This document shows, in pieces, positions 38,556 to 51,400 of a stretch of 64,000 bases of DNA. The stretch lies in contig NW_001865055.1 of assembly GCF_000002865.3 (NCBI RefSeq), positions 643,429 to 707,428 on the forward strand. Reading direction: 5' to 3'. The notes under the pieces are model-generated. The model had not been told where the DNA came from. It ran no database searches and saw nothing but the letters and a program-made list of their open reading frames with translations. Each line of letters begins with the position of its first letter. Position 1 is the first letter of the stretch. This stretch comes from Monosiga brevicollis MX1 (Eukaryota; Opisthokonta; Choanoflagellata; Craspedida; Salpingoecidae). The position numbers were made by a program, and so were the translations under genes.

Positions 38556-39494
38556 GACACCGGTTCAAAAGACAAACACAAGCTCTGAGTAAGTCAGCTC
38601 ACGAGTCCTTGTCCGTCTCAATCAAAGACCTGTCCTCATTCTCGGGACGCAGGTCGATCTTCCACGATCTTCACGATCTTCGCGATCTTTTGATACTCTG
38701 CTCAAAGCACGATGCATCCCTCGTGGGTGCTCCAATCCAACCTCCACCCCAGCACCGCTGCCCAGTGCCAGGGCAAAAAAAGTATGCGGTGGTAAGGAGA
38801 TGACGAGCAGGAACAGTCGAGCGCTGCCGTCTGCCACGAGCGAGCCTCTGGTCGTCGACTGGGGACACGGGTGACGGGGGTCTGGTAGTTTATTTTAGGA
38901 GAAAAAGATTGGTTTTCTTTAAAGTAAACTGCGGGTGGGATGTCAGATCACAATGAGTGTGCGCGAAAGTGAAATGTTTGAGAATGGAAAAATTGTCTCA
39001 AAGGCATACTCAAACCGACAAGATACCAGCGACCCGCGACTTGACCGTTGCAACGTCACCGAAGAACACCAGTTAACAACAGCTGTTGGTTCCTGCTTCT
39101 GCGGAGGTACGCCAAGAAACCCGCACACACGAGCAAAGAGAGAGAGAGAGAGAGAGGGAAGAGAGTGCGAACGGCAGCGGCTGGATGGAGCAGTGGCAGC
39201 CACAGTGGTGGTCGGTGATGGCGGCGTAAAATAGGGCAGGCAGTTTGCTCTTGTCGTTCAACCTTTATTGATCCTTTCCACTGTTCAGACTGGACGCCTT
39301 TGCAGTGCGTTTGTGTGGGCTCACTCTCAAGGGTCCCCCCTTTTATTTGGTGGTTTTTAGGCCAGCTGCTGTTGCTTCGTCTCGACGACGTTTTGTTCAA
39401 TCCTGTTTGTGGTCCCCCATGGTCTCAAGTGTGGCTCACAACAGGGCTCGAAGCGACGTGAGCACCACGCCCGTGGGCGCGGAGTCGTGGCACC
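38556..39494. promoter_or_regulatory. Divergent intergenic region between antiporter and TRRAP
   Basis: The antiporter start (38555, minus) and TRRAP start (39495, plus) face away from each other across 939 bases, so both promoters should lie here. Visible elements are a degenerate repeat of GATCTTC units at about 38655-38690 and a GA repeat at about 39137-39157. No TATA box is clear. Whether the genes share control elements is unknown. Confidence 0.5.
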
Positions 39495-42400
39495 ATGGAG
39501 GTGGACGGCACGAGCCGGCGGGCCTCCACAGTGGGTGGGGAGGAGGATCGCCATCTCGACACGGCTGATCATGGCGATGCAGGCCAGACACCGATTGGCA
39601 AAGTCCTCACCAAAGTCAAAGCTGCTACCGGTAGGACTTGCCCCAACAACCCCTTGCCTCGCCGGCAAACTGGTCCCACCCAAATGCTTTGGGTGGTCAT
39701 CAGCTGAAATCGGGCCAGAAAGGAAGAATTGGGAAGGGGGCCGGGGAAGCGCCGTGAAAAAAAAGCGAGCGAGCGAGGGCCAGGCACAAGATTCCTTGGG
39801 TGTGCTTTGGCGCACTTGTGAGGACAATGATCATGCCAACGTCGTCAATATTGACCTTTTCCCTGGATGTATGCCCTGCTTCGTGTAGGTCCTGCCGAAA
39901 CAAAGGCGGCGCTGGAGGAACTGCAATACGCTTGTCAACAGCCCGAAAACACTTTTGGCCCCAATGCCAAGGCATTTGTTGAGGAGCTCCTGGCCATTCT
40001 AAAGCGTATACCTGTCAGCTATCAAGCCAATTCCGATGATCAGGTTCGCTCTTGTATCTTAAAAACCCTTTGTGCCGCCAATAACTGCCATCCCTCTTCC
40101 ACCATCAATATTTTTGTTTCCTTCTTGAAACGCCGAGCCTGTGAGACGGCTCAACTGATATCCCTTGGTTGTACAGGTGCTGCGACATCTGGCCTTGACC
40201 CTACTCCATGGCATGCCACACACGGAAGCCATCAAACAGGCCAACTTGACTGATGTAGGATTCTACTTACCCCTCTCCACATTTTCAGGCTTCGTTCGCA
40301 TCTTTTCGCTTCGTATTGATGCTTGACACTGACCTATGAACGCAGCCAATTCTGAGTGCGATGACTGAGATGCTGTACGAGGAAAACCACTTGAACGCTG
40401 CCCTCGCCCTCAAGATTATCATTGACATGCACAAAAACTATCGAGAGCAGAAAATGGAGCAGGTATGTGCCGGCCTGCCTCGTGCCCCGATCAGCAACCA
40501 TACTATTTTTCAAAGCAACCGAGGAAGCTTGTGTGTGTGTGTGTGTATGTGTGTGTGTGTTTGTGTTTGCTCATATAGTCACCATGGCCCTGCCTATTTG
40601 AACAGATTTCTTCCTTTCTGGACTTTGTGCGGGCTGTCTTCGACAACTTTGCCCTCAGCGTGGTATGCTCCTGTCACTCCTGCCTTTGAACCGCACGCTG
40701 CCATTGGCCTGCCCGTATGATGCTGCGTTGCCTAATATGCACATGCACCGCTCCGCTCAAATGCTTGATAGGGATTGGCTTTTGGTGATCATTTCACCGA
40801 CGACTATCTGCGCAAAGTCCTCGACAACAGATTCAAGTCGGCTGAAAACGCCAATGCACAGTATCAGAGCTTCCTGAAGCAAAAGAGTGAAGCTGACGAA
40901 GATGTGCGTCCGGGTGCTTTGACGCTTCATATCTCTTCTTCATCGTAAAACGACGCTCTTCCTTACCTTACTTTTTTTGCCTGCAACCCCCTTTAGCTTC
41001 CGCGCACTGGGGAGCAGATTCAGGCCGCCCGCGAAGCCATTGCCAGCATCTACAAAAAGATTGAGACAGCCAAGGCCAGCGTATGTGCATTTCTACATCC
41101 CGTTCCCTCTCATTTTTTTTTTTTTTTGGGGCCTGTTCTACTGCACGCACGAAACAGTGGCAAAGAGGTTGTGTGATCGCTGTTCGCAACCTTCACCTAA
41201 TCCTCTACTCTTCGTGATAGATTGCGCGGTGTGAGCCCAACTCAGTGCACTTGGCAGGCGCTCGGCAAACTCTGGCCCAACACGAGAAGGAGCTCGCCGC
41301 GGCCAGCCAAAACTTGACCAATGTATGATTGTCGATCTACGTGCTACGACTTGATCCTGACGATGAGCGAGGCGGGAAAGGAGGTGCTTCGCTGCACACA
41401 GTCGTGACATCCCTGGTCTCATCTTTGTTTCCCCTCCTCTCCTTTTGTACATCATCGGCTGGACGTCACGCTGGCACTCGAAATAGGCTCAGTCTGCTCA
41501 GAGCAATGCAACTAAGCGACTAGAGCAACTCACTGTCAGCGTACAACGCTCGCGCCAAGGCGCCGAGAGCGCCAAGCGTGCACATGCCAACATTCAGGCT
41601 CAAGCACTTCGCCGTGGCTTGATCACCTCGACCGGGGTGCCCAAAGATGTTGCACCGGCCTTGGGTGAGGATCCAAACCAGCTCCTCAAAGGGATTTACT
41701 CTTTTAAGGTGTTGACCGAGTGCCCCATTGTAATCGTACTTCTTTATCAGCTCTACAACGGCACTGTACGTATTTCATGACACTGGCCTCTTGAGCCCAT
41801 CTCAGTGTACCTACCATCCACCAAGCAGCATGACTCACGTATGCATGGTCACCGCAGAACGACGCCATCAAGCAGCTTCTTCCCGACTTTGTGCCGCTGG
41901 CCATGTCTGTGCTCTCGCATGCACCCCAGCTGAAACCTCGACCACCTGCTGATATCAAAGAGCGCCACCGCGAATTCATTGGCGCACAGGTACAGCGCAT
42001 CACACTGGTCTCTCTCGCATCGGCTCGCCCCACCTCGCACTCATCCTTTCTGAACGCACCCGTGCAAAATGTTTCGCAGGTCAAGACTTTGTCTTTCATT
42101 GCTTACATATTAAACAAGCGGTTAAATGAGGTCTTTCGGGTATATCAGGACCAGTTGCCCACGTTTGTGCTCCAGCTCCTTAACAGCGCTCCTTCCAACA
42201 GTGCCCAGCTGCGCAAGGAACTCTTGATTGCCGTGCGCCATATTCTGGCGTCCGATTTTCGCAAAGGCTTTGTCACCCAGATTGACAAGCTGATGGATGA
42301 AGAGCTTCTTGTGGGCAAGGGCTGGTCCTGCCGCGAGATCCTGCGCCCCTTGGCCTTCAGCACTCTGGCTGATCTTGTTCATCATGTCCGGAAAGACCTG

Positions 42401-45400
42401 CAGATGCCACAGCTTCGCCGAGCCATTCATCTCTTCCTCCGCAACGTGCAAGACACAACTCTCCCGGTCAACATCCAGACCATGTCTTGCAAGCTTCTGC
42501 TCAACTTGGCTGAAATGATGGGAAGCAACCTTAGCAATACCACGGCCGTCAACTACCGACAACTGCTGATGCACATCTTTGCGGTTTTCGTCAGTAAGAT
42601 GAACAGCCTGGCATCCTGGAACCTTGCGCGCTTGCTGCAGCATCACCACGACCAGCACCTTCAGGAGCAACGGTCAATGCAAGCAGCAGCTGCTGTCGAA
42701 GCCACAAAAAGCCGTGCTCCACAAGCGGATATCGACTCGGGCGACGGCTTGGGCGGTACTGATTCGGCAGTGCGGAACAGCCGGGCCAGTGCTGAGAGCG
42801 CCAGTGATGACGAGGAACTCGCCGCGTGCGTTGACACACCTTTGAAACGCGCGGATTCAGAATTTCCACCGCTCATCTCGGCCAGTGAGGCTGGCTTTTT
42901 GGCCGGGGACCCAGGCAACTGTGCCCCGAGCGACCTGATTAATACTGATCTCTGTACCCCCGTACAAAGTCATTCGCAGCCCGATGAGACTATCGACTCA
43001 ATCAAGGATTTGCGTTTTCTCGTGAAAACCTTGATCACAGGCCTCAAAATCTTAGTGTGGGTCATTGCGCAGTGCAACCAGCTTCTGGCGCGAAGCTCAA
43101 CCGCTCCTCAAGCGACCCCACCAGCCGTTCGCACGGTGTCCAGCGTTGAGGTGTTTCTCTTCTTTCAACTCTGGCGCAGCGGCCTAAAATTGTTTGACCT
43201 TTATGCAGTCAACGCTGATGGCTCATGGCGACCCCTTCAGGGTACAGCCCGTACTCCAGTCAAGCATTCTTCGGAAGAGAAGGAGTTTGTGGAGAGCTTT
43301 GCCTCGGTGTGGACCTCGATAGACCACCTCACGTTTCGAGAGGTGGTGACTCCACGCGTTGACCTTCTTCTTGATCGTATTTTCGACAACAACCTTTTAT
43401 TGATCGTGCCGCAGCAGTTGCTTTCAAATAAGGAGACATCGGCTGCATTTGCCTATGCTCTATTGGAGCATCTAGTTTCAAACCTCAAGCTGTTGGGCCA
43501 GGAAGACGAGAATCGCGCTTTGGTGCGCCTGCGTCTTTTCAAGCTGACCTTTGGCTCAATTGCGCTCATGCCGGACACCAATGAGCAGATTTTGCAGCCA
43601 CACCTGCAGACCATCATCCATGACTGCATGCAATATGCCCCTTCCGCTAAGGTGAGCGCATGTGTGTGTGCGTGCGTGTGCGCGGGTGCGCGCGCTCATC
43701 TCAAAGCCTAACCTTCGTATTTTCCCTGTTACTCGCTGTTTTCTTAGGAGCCTCTGAAGTTCTTTCTGCTGTTGCGCGCACTCTTTCGCTCCATCGGGGG
43801 CGGCAAGTTTGAACTGCTATACAAGGAATTTCTGCCGTTGTTGCCCAACCTGCTGGCGCGCTTCAACCAGCTACTGTTGACGACTACACGCCAGCAATTG
43901 CGCGATCTTTTGGTCGAGCTTTGCCTCACTGTTCCCGTACGGCTGAGCGCGCTCTTGCCCCATCTCCATTTTTTGATGCGGCCATTGGTGTTGGCGCTGC
44001 GCGCCACCGACGATCTGGTGTCCCAAGGCTTGCGCACCTTGGAGCTGTGCATTGACAACTTGACACCAGAATTCCTGGATCCTGTTATCGACCCAGTCCG
44101 ACAAGAGTTGATGCTGGCCCTGTGGAGCCACATGAAGCCACGGTCGGCCACGCATAGCCACGGTGAGAAGGCCCTTCGTATTCTGGGCAAGCTTGCTGGC
44201 CGTAATCGCGAAGAAGCCATCAAAGCCCCATCCTTGGAGCCGGAGGACCTGGACGGCACCTGCCTTCGTGTCCTTCTTGCCTTTGACCAGGAAAATGGCG
44301 TGCACCTGCCCCTGGATCACATGCTGCCCGTGGCCCTCGACGTACTTCGTGCACCGCAAGGTGCCTCCTATAAGCGTGATGCTTTTGAACTCCTCAAGGC
44401 AAGCTTTGCCTCGGTTTTGGATTTGGAATCTACCTCGAGTCCTGACACGACCTTGCTGGCCTGCATGGCGAACCGCATCCCGCTTCCATCGGACGATTAC
44501 GTTCCCATTCTCGACCAGCATCACCCGCGCCCACGCACGCGGTGGCATGATACCATGCTCAAGCTGCTTCAAGGTCTCGTGCTTGCGGCGCAGGACACAG
44601 CACTTCGTGAAGAAGCCACCTTATTTCTCAAGGGCGTGCTGGCCCACTTTGCTCTGTTGGCATGCGAGCAGCATCACCGGCGTGGCCAGGCTGCGCCAGC
44701 ACGATCGGAAAAGGAAAAGTCTGTCCTTCAACACATGGATGTTATCGTTGAGGCCTGTGCGTGGGCGCTATGCCAAGAGGCAACGACCCTGCCCGAGCTA
44801 GGTCGATGGATGCTGCAGGACCTGTTACAGTCATGCATTGATATCCTTGGTCACCCAGTTCACCTATGTGAGCTGCCCCTGGCCGCCGCCGCCGTCAGCG
44901 TGATCTATCACTCCTGCCACGAACACGTGTGGTATCGCAAGCAGGCTGGATTGCTTGGTGTGTCTGTTCTCTTGGAGATTCTGCCGCCAGAAATGATCCG
45001 TGGTTATTGCGTGCACTTGATGCGTGCCATGATTGCCTCCGCCGCCTCGGATGTGGAAGACTCTACCAATACCCGCTCGGAGGAAGCTCAGGTATTGGTC
45101 AAACGCCTGATTGACAAGGCCTTCGATGATACACCCTTTAATCTCGCCTCGCGTCCCGCACGATTCTCGCGCATATCTGAGCGCAAGGCGTCAGAGTCGA
45201 TGGAGCACGACGATCACACCGGCAGCATGGATGTTTCTGCAGATGTTGACAGCGCCGAAGATGCCGCGGCCAGCGAGAGCGCAAGTGTCAAGCATGCCGC
45301 GCGCAAGCCCAGTGACGGCGCCAGCAGTCTACCCGGTTCGGCGCCACGTGACAGTCATGGCGGCGGGCAAACATCTGGGGGCGAGGCATCTGCTCGTGAA

Positions 45401-48400
45401 GCACGAGACGATGAAGCCGCGACGCCCGAAGCAGATAAGCCGCCTGCTCGCGACGAGTTGGACGCACAAGAGCAGATTCGCAGGGGCGACGTCGTGCGCT
45501 TGTTGATCAAGGAGCTTGTGGCGAGAGAAAAACAAGTGCGCCAGCTGGCCATGAATGGCCTTCATGCGCTGGCCCGCAAGGGCCAGGTCTCAGTCGCCTA
45601 CTTGCTCGAAACAGGTGGTTTCAAGTCGATGGCCGTTCCGAAAACGGCGCGGTCAACACCCATCGCCGTGCAAATTGGGCGCATGGACGCACTTCGCTTT
45701 TGTCTGTCCATTTCACCGCCTCTGCTTTCCTTTGATCCCCCGAGTGAGGCAGGGGCAACACCAGCCCAACACGGCAACGCGAGTTCCACGCCGTCTACAG
45801 ACACAACCGCAGGGACCACTGGAGGCAACCAGAACGTCGCTGGGGCAGCAACTGCCCAGCCGTCGACCACAAGCTCAGGCGAAGGAGCAGAAGCAACGAC
45901 GCCGGCTTCCAGTGACACGCAACCCAAGGAGGAGCCCACAGACGGGAAAGAGGTGGCGAACGATGGCAAAACGCAAGATGCTTCAGCTCCATCATCTATG
46001 TCTGCAACGACAACCCCAAGCGCACCCGCCTCAGGCCACACGGTGCCCTCGACTGAAGCCACTACCACGGCAGGAAACTCCCAGAGTGCCGTTTCATCGA
46101 CTGACCAGGATGCCGCTGGCAAGCCAGCTTCTGACAAGCCGGGCGATGGCAACTCGGGCACCCCCGGTGAAGTGACAACCACCCCCGCAGCTGATTCTAA
46201 TGACGGCGATTCTAGTCAATCGTCTGCCACGGGCGGCCATGCCGCGCCCACGGCCAGTGCATCTGCTCACGGCCAGCCAGGCAGTGGCCACAACAGCAGC
46301 GGCAGCAGCAGCAGCAGTAACAGCTCAACAGGCAGCTACTTTCGCGAGCTGTTGCAGATTTGCAAGCTCAGCGATCAGTCAGCCAACCACGCTGCCAAGC
46401 CGCTGTCCCACATTTCAGCCGAGTTGATTACCGAGCTTCGCGTGCAAGCCATCTTGTTGATGGCTACCATCATGACCAATTCTGCCTGGCACAGCGAATT
46501 GCGTGCGGTTTCTGAGATTTTTGTAAGCATGTTGCTCTCCGACTCCAAGCCCGTGGCGCAAGCTGCATTTGAGGCACTGCAGATGCTGCACATTGATGCC
46601 AATTTGGCGGCCGAGGAGCTGAAAACCGTCTTGCGCCTGTCAGTGGACTTTGGCGACTTCAACAAAGTAACGCCCAATCGCTTGCACGCCCTGAAGCACA
46701 TGCTCAAGATTGTACCAGTGAGCTACTTCAACGAGACACTGACAACCACGCTGCTCAAATACTTAATGCAGTGTGCTGAGCACATCACGGTCAATAGCAA
46801 GACCAACAGCGTGACCTGGACTGAATCCAGGCACATTGCGATCAGCAAAGCCATCCTTGCCGTTTTGGTTGAGATGGACAGTCTGGCGTCTCGCCGTGTC
46901 ACACAGGCCATTGACATTGTCCTGAATGTGCACGCTGCAATGGGCCGTCATATCTCATCACCCCTGCTGCAAGAGGCCGTGCAGCTGACGTGTCGTTTCC
47001 CCGCCGAAACTTTCCCGTATCTCGTTGACAAAATTTCATCGCAAAAGCATGCCTCCCTGCTCTTGTTGGCGTTGCAGGAGCGCGAGGCTGGGGCAGCGCT
47101 TCGAAACACTTTTGTGAATAAGGCAGACGTCCTCATCGAGCGTATCTTCGTTCCGGGCGATCATGCCCTGCGTACCGCCACTACCTTAACGCAGCAAATT
47201 TCGGCCTCGTCGGTGCAGTACACAGCAGTGGCCATGTTGAAGGAGGTCGGCCGCTATCACCCCGACCTGCTGTCCAACAAGAGTAGCCTGCTGGATTCGC
47301 TTGTGAAATTGTGGAATTACACTTTGGCTTGGAACTCGCATCAAGAGGCCATCCCACCGTGCCGCAGCAACGAGCCACGCCTGCTGCTGATGACCCTGCT
47401 CGAGGCATTGCCCGTGGTAGCACGCAAAGCCGACGTGCTTTACAATCTCTTGCCAATCTTCACGTCCCGCAGCCTGATGGATCTGGGCTTTGCACGCTCC
47501 TTCTTCTTCAACCATTTGGGCAATTACCATGTGACGGTCAAGCGCGACATTCTGCTGCGCTTGCTCTCCTACATCAATGACGCCAAGCAGACCCAGGCCG
47601 TCAAGGCCGTGGCCATCGAGCGGGTGATTGCACCGCTCGTGGCTTCAGCCATTCAGAAGGGTGAGCTGGATAGCCTGCTGCGCAGTGACGAAAGCTCCAA
47701 GGCCCAAACCTTTTTCTATCGCCTGCTGTCCGTCCTGCAGCAGCACGACTATTCCGAAGTGCTGGATGACGTCAAAATGGCCCTCATACACTTGCTGGGC
47801 ACCATCGGTCAAAATGCAAAAAACCATGCCGCGCTACGTCGAGCGCTTGCCCACCTCTACCGCGACTACATTGCCTTTATCTACAAGCATTTTTTCAAGG
47901 GCGAGAACGAATGGAACCTGGATGACGTGGCCTTGCGTCAGGCCGGCACGCTCGTGCTTGTCTATTTTGTCGATGCCTTTGAGTTTTACGATGGTGAGAT
48001 GATGATGGAGATGTATCTTGCCATCATTGATGGCTACTCCAGTGAGGCCAAGAATACCTCCCGTCAGGCTCTCGCCATCTTGCAACCGCTCATGACTCCG
48101 GAGCGGCTGGAGCAGAAGCAAGCCGCGGAATGGCACAAAGCTCAAGCAGCCCAGCCAACAGGCTCCACTACCACGACGCCTCCCGCAACGACGGCAAACT
48201 CAACGACCGCTCCAAGCACGGCGGCCACTGCCTCTACCACTGTCACAGGCACCGCCTCGACCACCACCGCCCCAAATACCACGGCAGCGACTGACGGGCA
48301 GGCCCAAGTCAAGGTCGAAGCCCAGGACGAGGCCATGGACACACGCGCAGAGACTGCACCAACCGCCGCTTCGACTTCAAGTGCCCCCCAGGGTGCAGGC

Positions 48401-51400
48401 AATGCTGCGACGCAGTCTTCAAGTGGAGATGGGCAGGTTGCTGATGCCAAGCCCTCAGCAAACCCTTCTTCTACCACCGAAGCATCCACAGCAAACAATG
48501 ACGCTGCCACTACGACGAGCGCAGCATTGGGAGGCGAGAACAGCGGAGAGGCCAGGGACGACGATGCGTCTCAGTCGCCTGCGTGGGTGGCCAAAATCCA
48601 GGACGTCTTAATCCGCGATCAATCTTCACAAGTGCAGCTGGTTTTGCCCATTTTTTGTGCTGCCCCCGAGCTCTTCTTGCCGTTTCGCTCGCAACTTGCG
48701 CAACCACTGGCCATGAGCTTACGTCGCTTGAGCCAACAAAACTCGCCCGATTTGCGCAAGTTGCTGGTGGACACAGCAGAGCTGTTGATTCGCTGGGACT
48801 TGGACGTTGTCGCGCGGCACACCGAAGGCAATGGCGACCATGTTGCCCCCACGACCCTCCCCTCTGCCCCGGCTTCGCAAGAAGCGCTAGTTGCTGTTGC
48901 CGCACAAGCCAAAACGGAGAGCGCCAGCGCAGGGCATATTGGCGCTCCGGCCACTTCAGCGCCTGCTGCTAAAAACGCACACAGCCCTGTGCGCACTGCA
49001 GCTTCCTCCATGGTACCTAAAAGCGCGACAACACCTGGCGGCGAAACCTCAGCTGCACGTTCAAGCGTTGGCCGGGCACCCAAGGAGACGGCTTCACCAC
49101 GTCGGGTTGAGCCGGCATCTGGTGGTAGCGAGACACCTCCGGACCGACTGCTGAGTCGTCGCTGCCAAGAGCTCATCTTAAATCTGCTGGTGCTTACCAT
49201 TTCACAACCCGAGTCGAGCAACGACTACTCGTCCAAGAGCATCCCCCATCGGTGCCTGCGCCTCATCAATCAAGTCATGCATCCCCAGCTGTGGTTGGAT
49301 GCACACCTGTCTATCGCGCGCTTTGAGAAGCTGTTTTACGCCAACGTCGATCGCTCTAGCTCAACCAATGTGGTGCACGTATACACATTGGTTCGTCTTT
49401 TGATTCTGTTTGTGCGGCGCCTGCCCATGGAACGCTGGGGTCCTATGCTGGGCGGCTTGCGCAAGGCGCTCATTGCCATCGCGCAATCCATGCACACCAA
49501 ACTCAACGAAGCTTTTGATGACTTGGTGGACAACATCTGCCTCAAGCTACGCCAGTACGGGCCGCCTGCCACTGCTAGTTCGGGGGCATTAGACTCAGCC
49601 ACCGCCACGCCTACGACAGCGCGCTCAGCCCGCGGCTCTGGCAAAGGCTCAGAGGGTGGGCGTGAGAGCTCACAAACGGCACCATCATTGGCCATTCCCG
49701 ACACGCCCGCCGCTGTGGCGGCAGCGGCGGCAGCTGCAATCGCTGGCACGACGGGTAATAACAATGCTTCTTCCAGTGCTGCAGCGGCGCCTGGCTTGCA
49801 TCGCAACCAGGTGCCACCATCACTGCGATCCGTGGAAGAGATTTTGACCTTGCTGGAGCAAATGTGTGAGGCAAAGATCAAACCCGCCGAGGTCGGGGAT
49901 GCGTATCCCAATTTGCTGCACCACCTCAAGTTGCTGACGCGCCTTGACTCACACGGTCGACACTTTGCCAAGGTCGATTGGAAGGAAATGGTCACGGTCT
50001 TGTGCAAGGTTCTGCTGCGCGCCCAGAAAGACCATCTCAACTCGCTAGCTCCTCCCGGCCCGGCTCAGCCCGGATCAACGCCGCCGAGTGAGGATGATGT
50101 GGCGGACGTGATTCACCATTGCGTGCTGTTGATCAGCCCTCGACTGCGTAGCATGGATACAACACAAAGGGCCAAGAGCTTCATTGCCGTTCTCCTTACG
50201 CTGGTGGACAAGACGGAAAACGCGAACATCATGAAGCGTCTATGCAAGTATTTTACCGACTGGACCATCGACGAATCGCACGACGTTATGTTCCCGCTCA
50301 AGGACAAGGCCATGTTTATGGCACGAGTGCAGGCGGCCGTCGTTTCGCGTGGCTTCAAGGATTCAAGCGTTTTGGAAACCTTTCTCGAGTGCATCATGCG
50401 AATTTTCACGACGCCGCGCCTCCGCAACACAGACTTGACGCAGCGCCTCGAGCCTGGGTTTTTGACGGGCTTGCGTAGCCCCTCGGATGTCCAGCGTGAA
50501 GCCTTCTTTGCCCTTTTTGATGAGCCTAACAAGGTGGCGAGCCTGTTTGATCGACTCGACTACTGTTTTAGCCACCAAACACAACGATGGGAGAATGCTG
50601 GGCACACATTCTGGCTCAAACATTGCCTCGACATTGTGCTCCATGGCGCTGTCCTCGAGAGTCCCGTGGTGGGGTCCAAGCAGGTGCTGTGCCTCCCTAC
50701 ATTGCAGGTGGTGCAGGATATGGAGAGCGACGCGGGTGTGACGGCGGCCTGCCAACAAATTGTGGAGCACCACGGTCGCTTCCTCCACACCATGCGTTCA
50801 TTGTCGCTGCGAGGGCTCACAAAGTCCCTGCGCTCCTTGGGCCATTTGAAACCCACGGCGGCGCAGGCACTCTGGATGGATCTCTTCCCGCTCATGTGGC
50901 CTTTGCTCAAGGCCGAGGAGAAGAAGGTGCTGGCCGCGTCTCTGGATCAATTGCTTCAAAATCCTTTCCACGTGGATCAGGCGCTGGTTCGACCAAGCAA
51001 TGTCAAGGCTTTATTGGTGGGCATCTCACGGTGTGCCAACCCCAGCCTGTCGCTGTCTGTCCAGCTCTTGCACCACCTGGCCATGACACACAATCTGTGG
51101 CACACGTGCATCCACATGATTGGGGCGCAGATTTCGCGTACGGATCAGCGCGATCAGAGCACGGCCGGCAAGCTTGATCCTGCCCGGGATGCGCTGGCCG
51201 ACCTGTACTTGCAACTTAACGAGCGGGACACGTGGTATGGCCAGTGGCGCTTGCGCGCCAAATTGACGGAAACCAGCCGTGCTCTGGGATGGGAGCAGCA
51301 AGCTTTCTGGGAGCAAGCGCAGGGCGCCTACGAAGCCGCCGTGCAAAAAACTCAACAAAAGGGTGGCGAGTTGCGCGAGGCCGAATTTCAGCTTTGGGAG

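Noticed and set aside
43871-44572. 233-codon ORF on the minus strand
   Set aside because: Antisense shadow of conserved TRRAP HEAT repeats; the plus strand matches the TRRAP family throughout.
48619-49221. 200-codon ORF on the minus strand
   Set aside because: Shadow of a low-complexity part of TRRAP with no features of its own.
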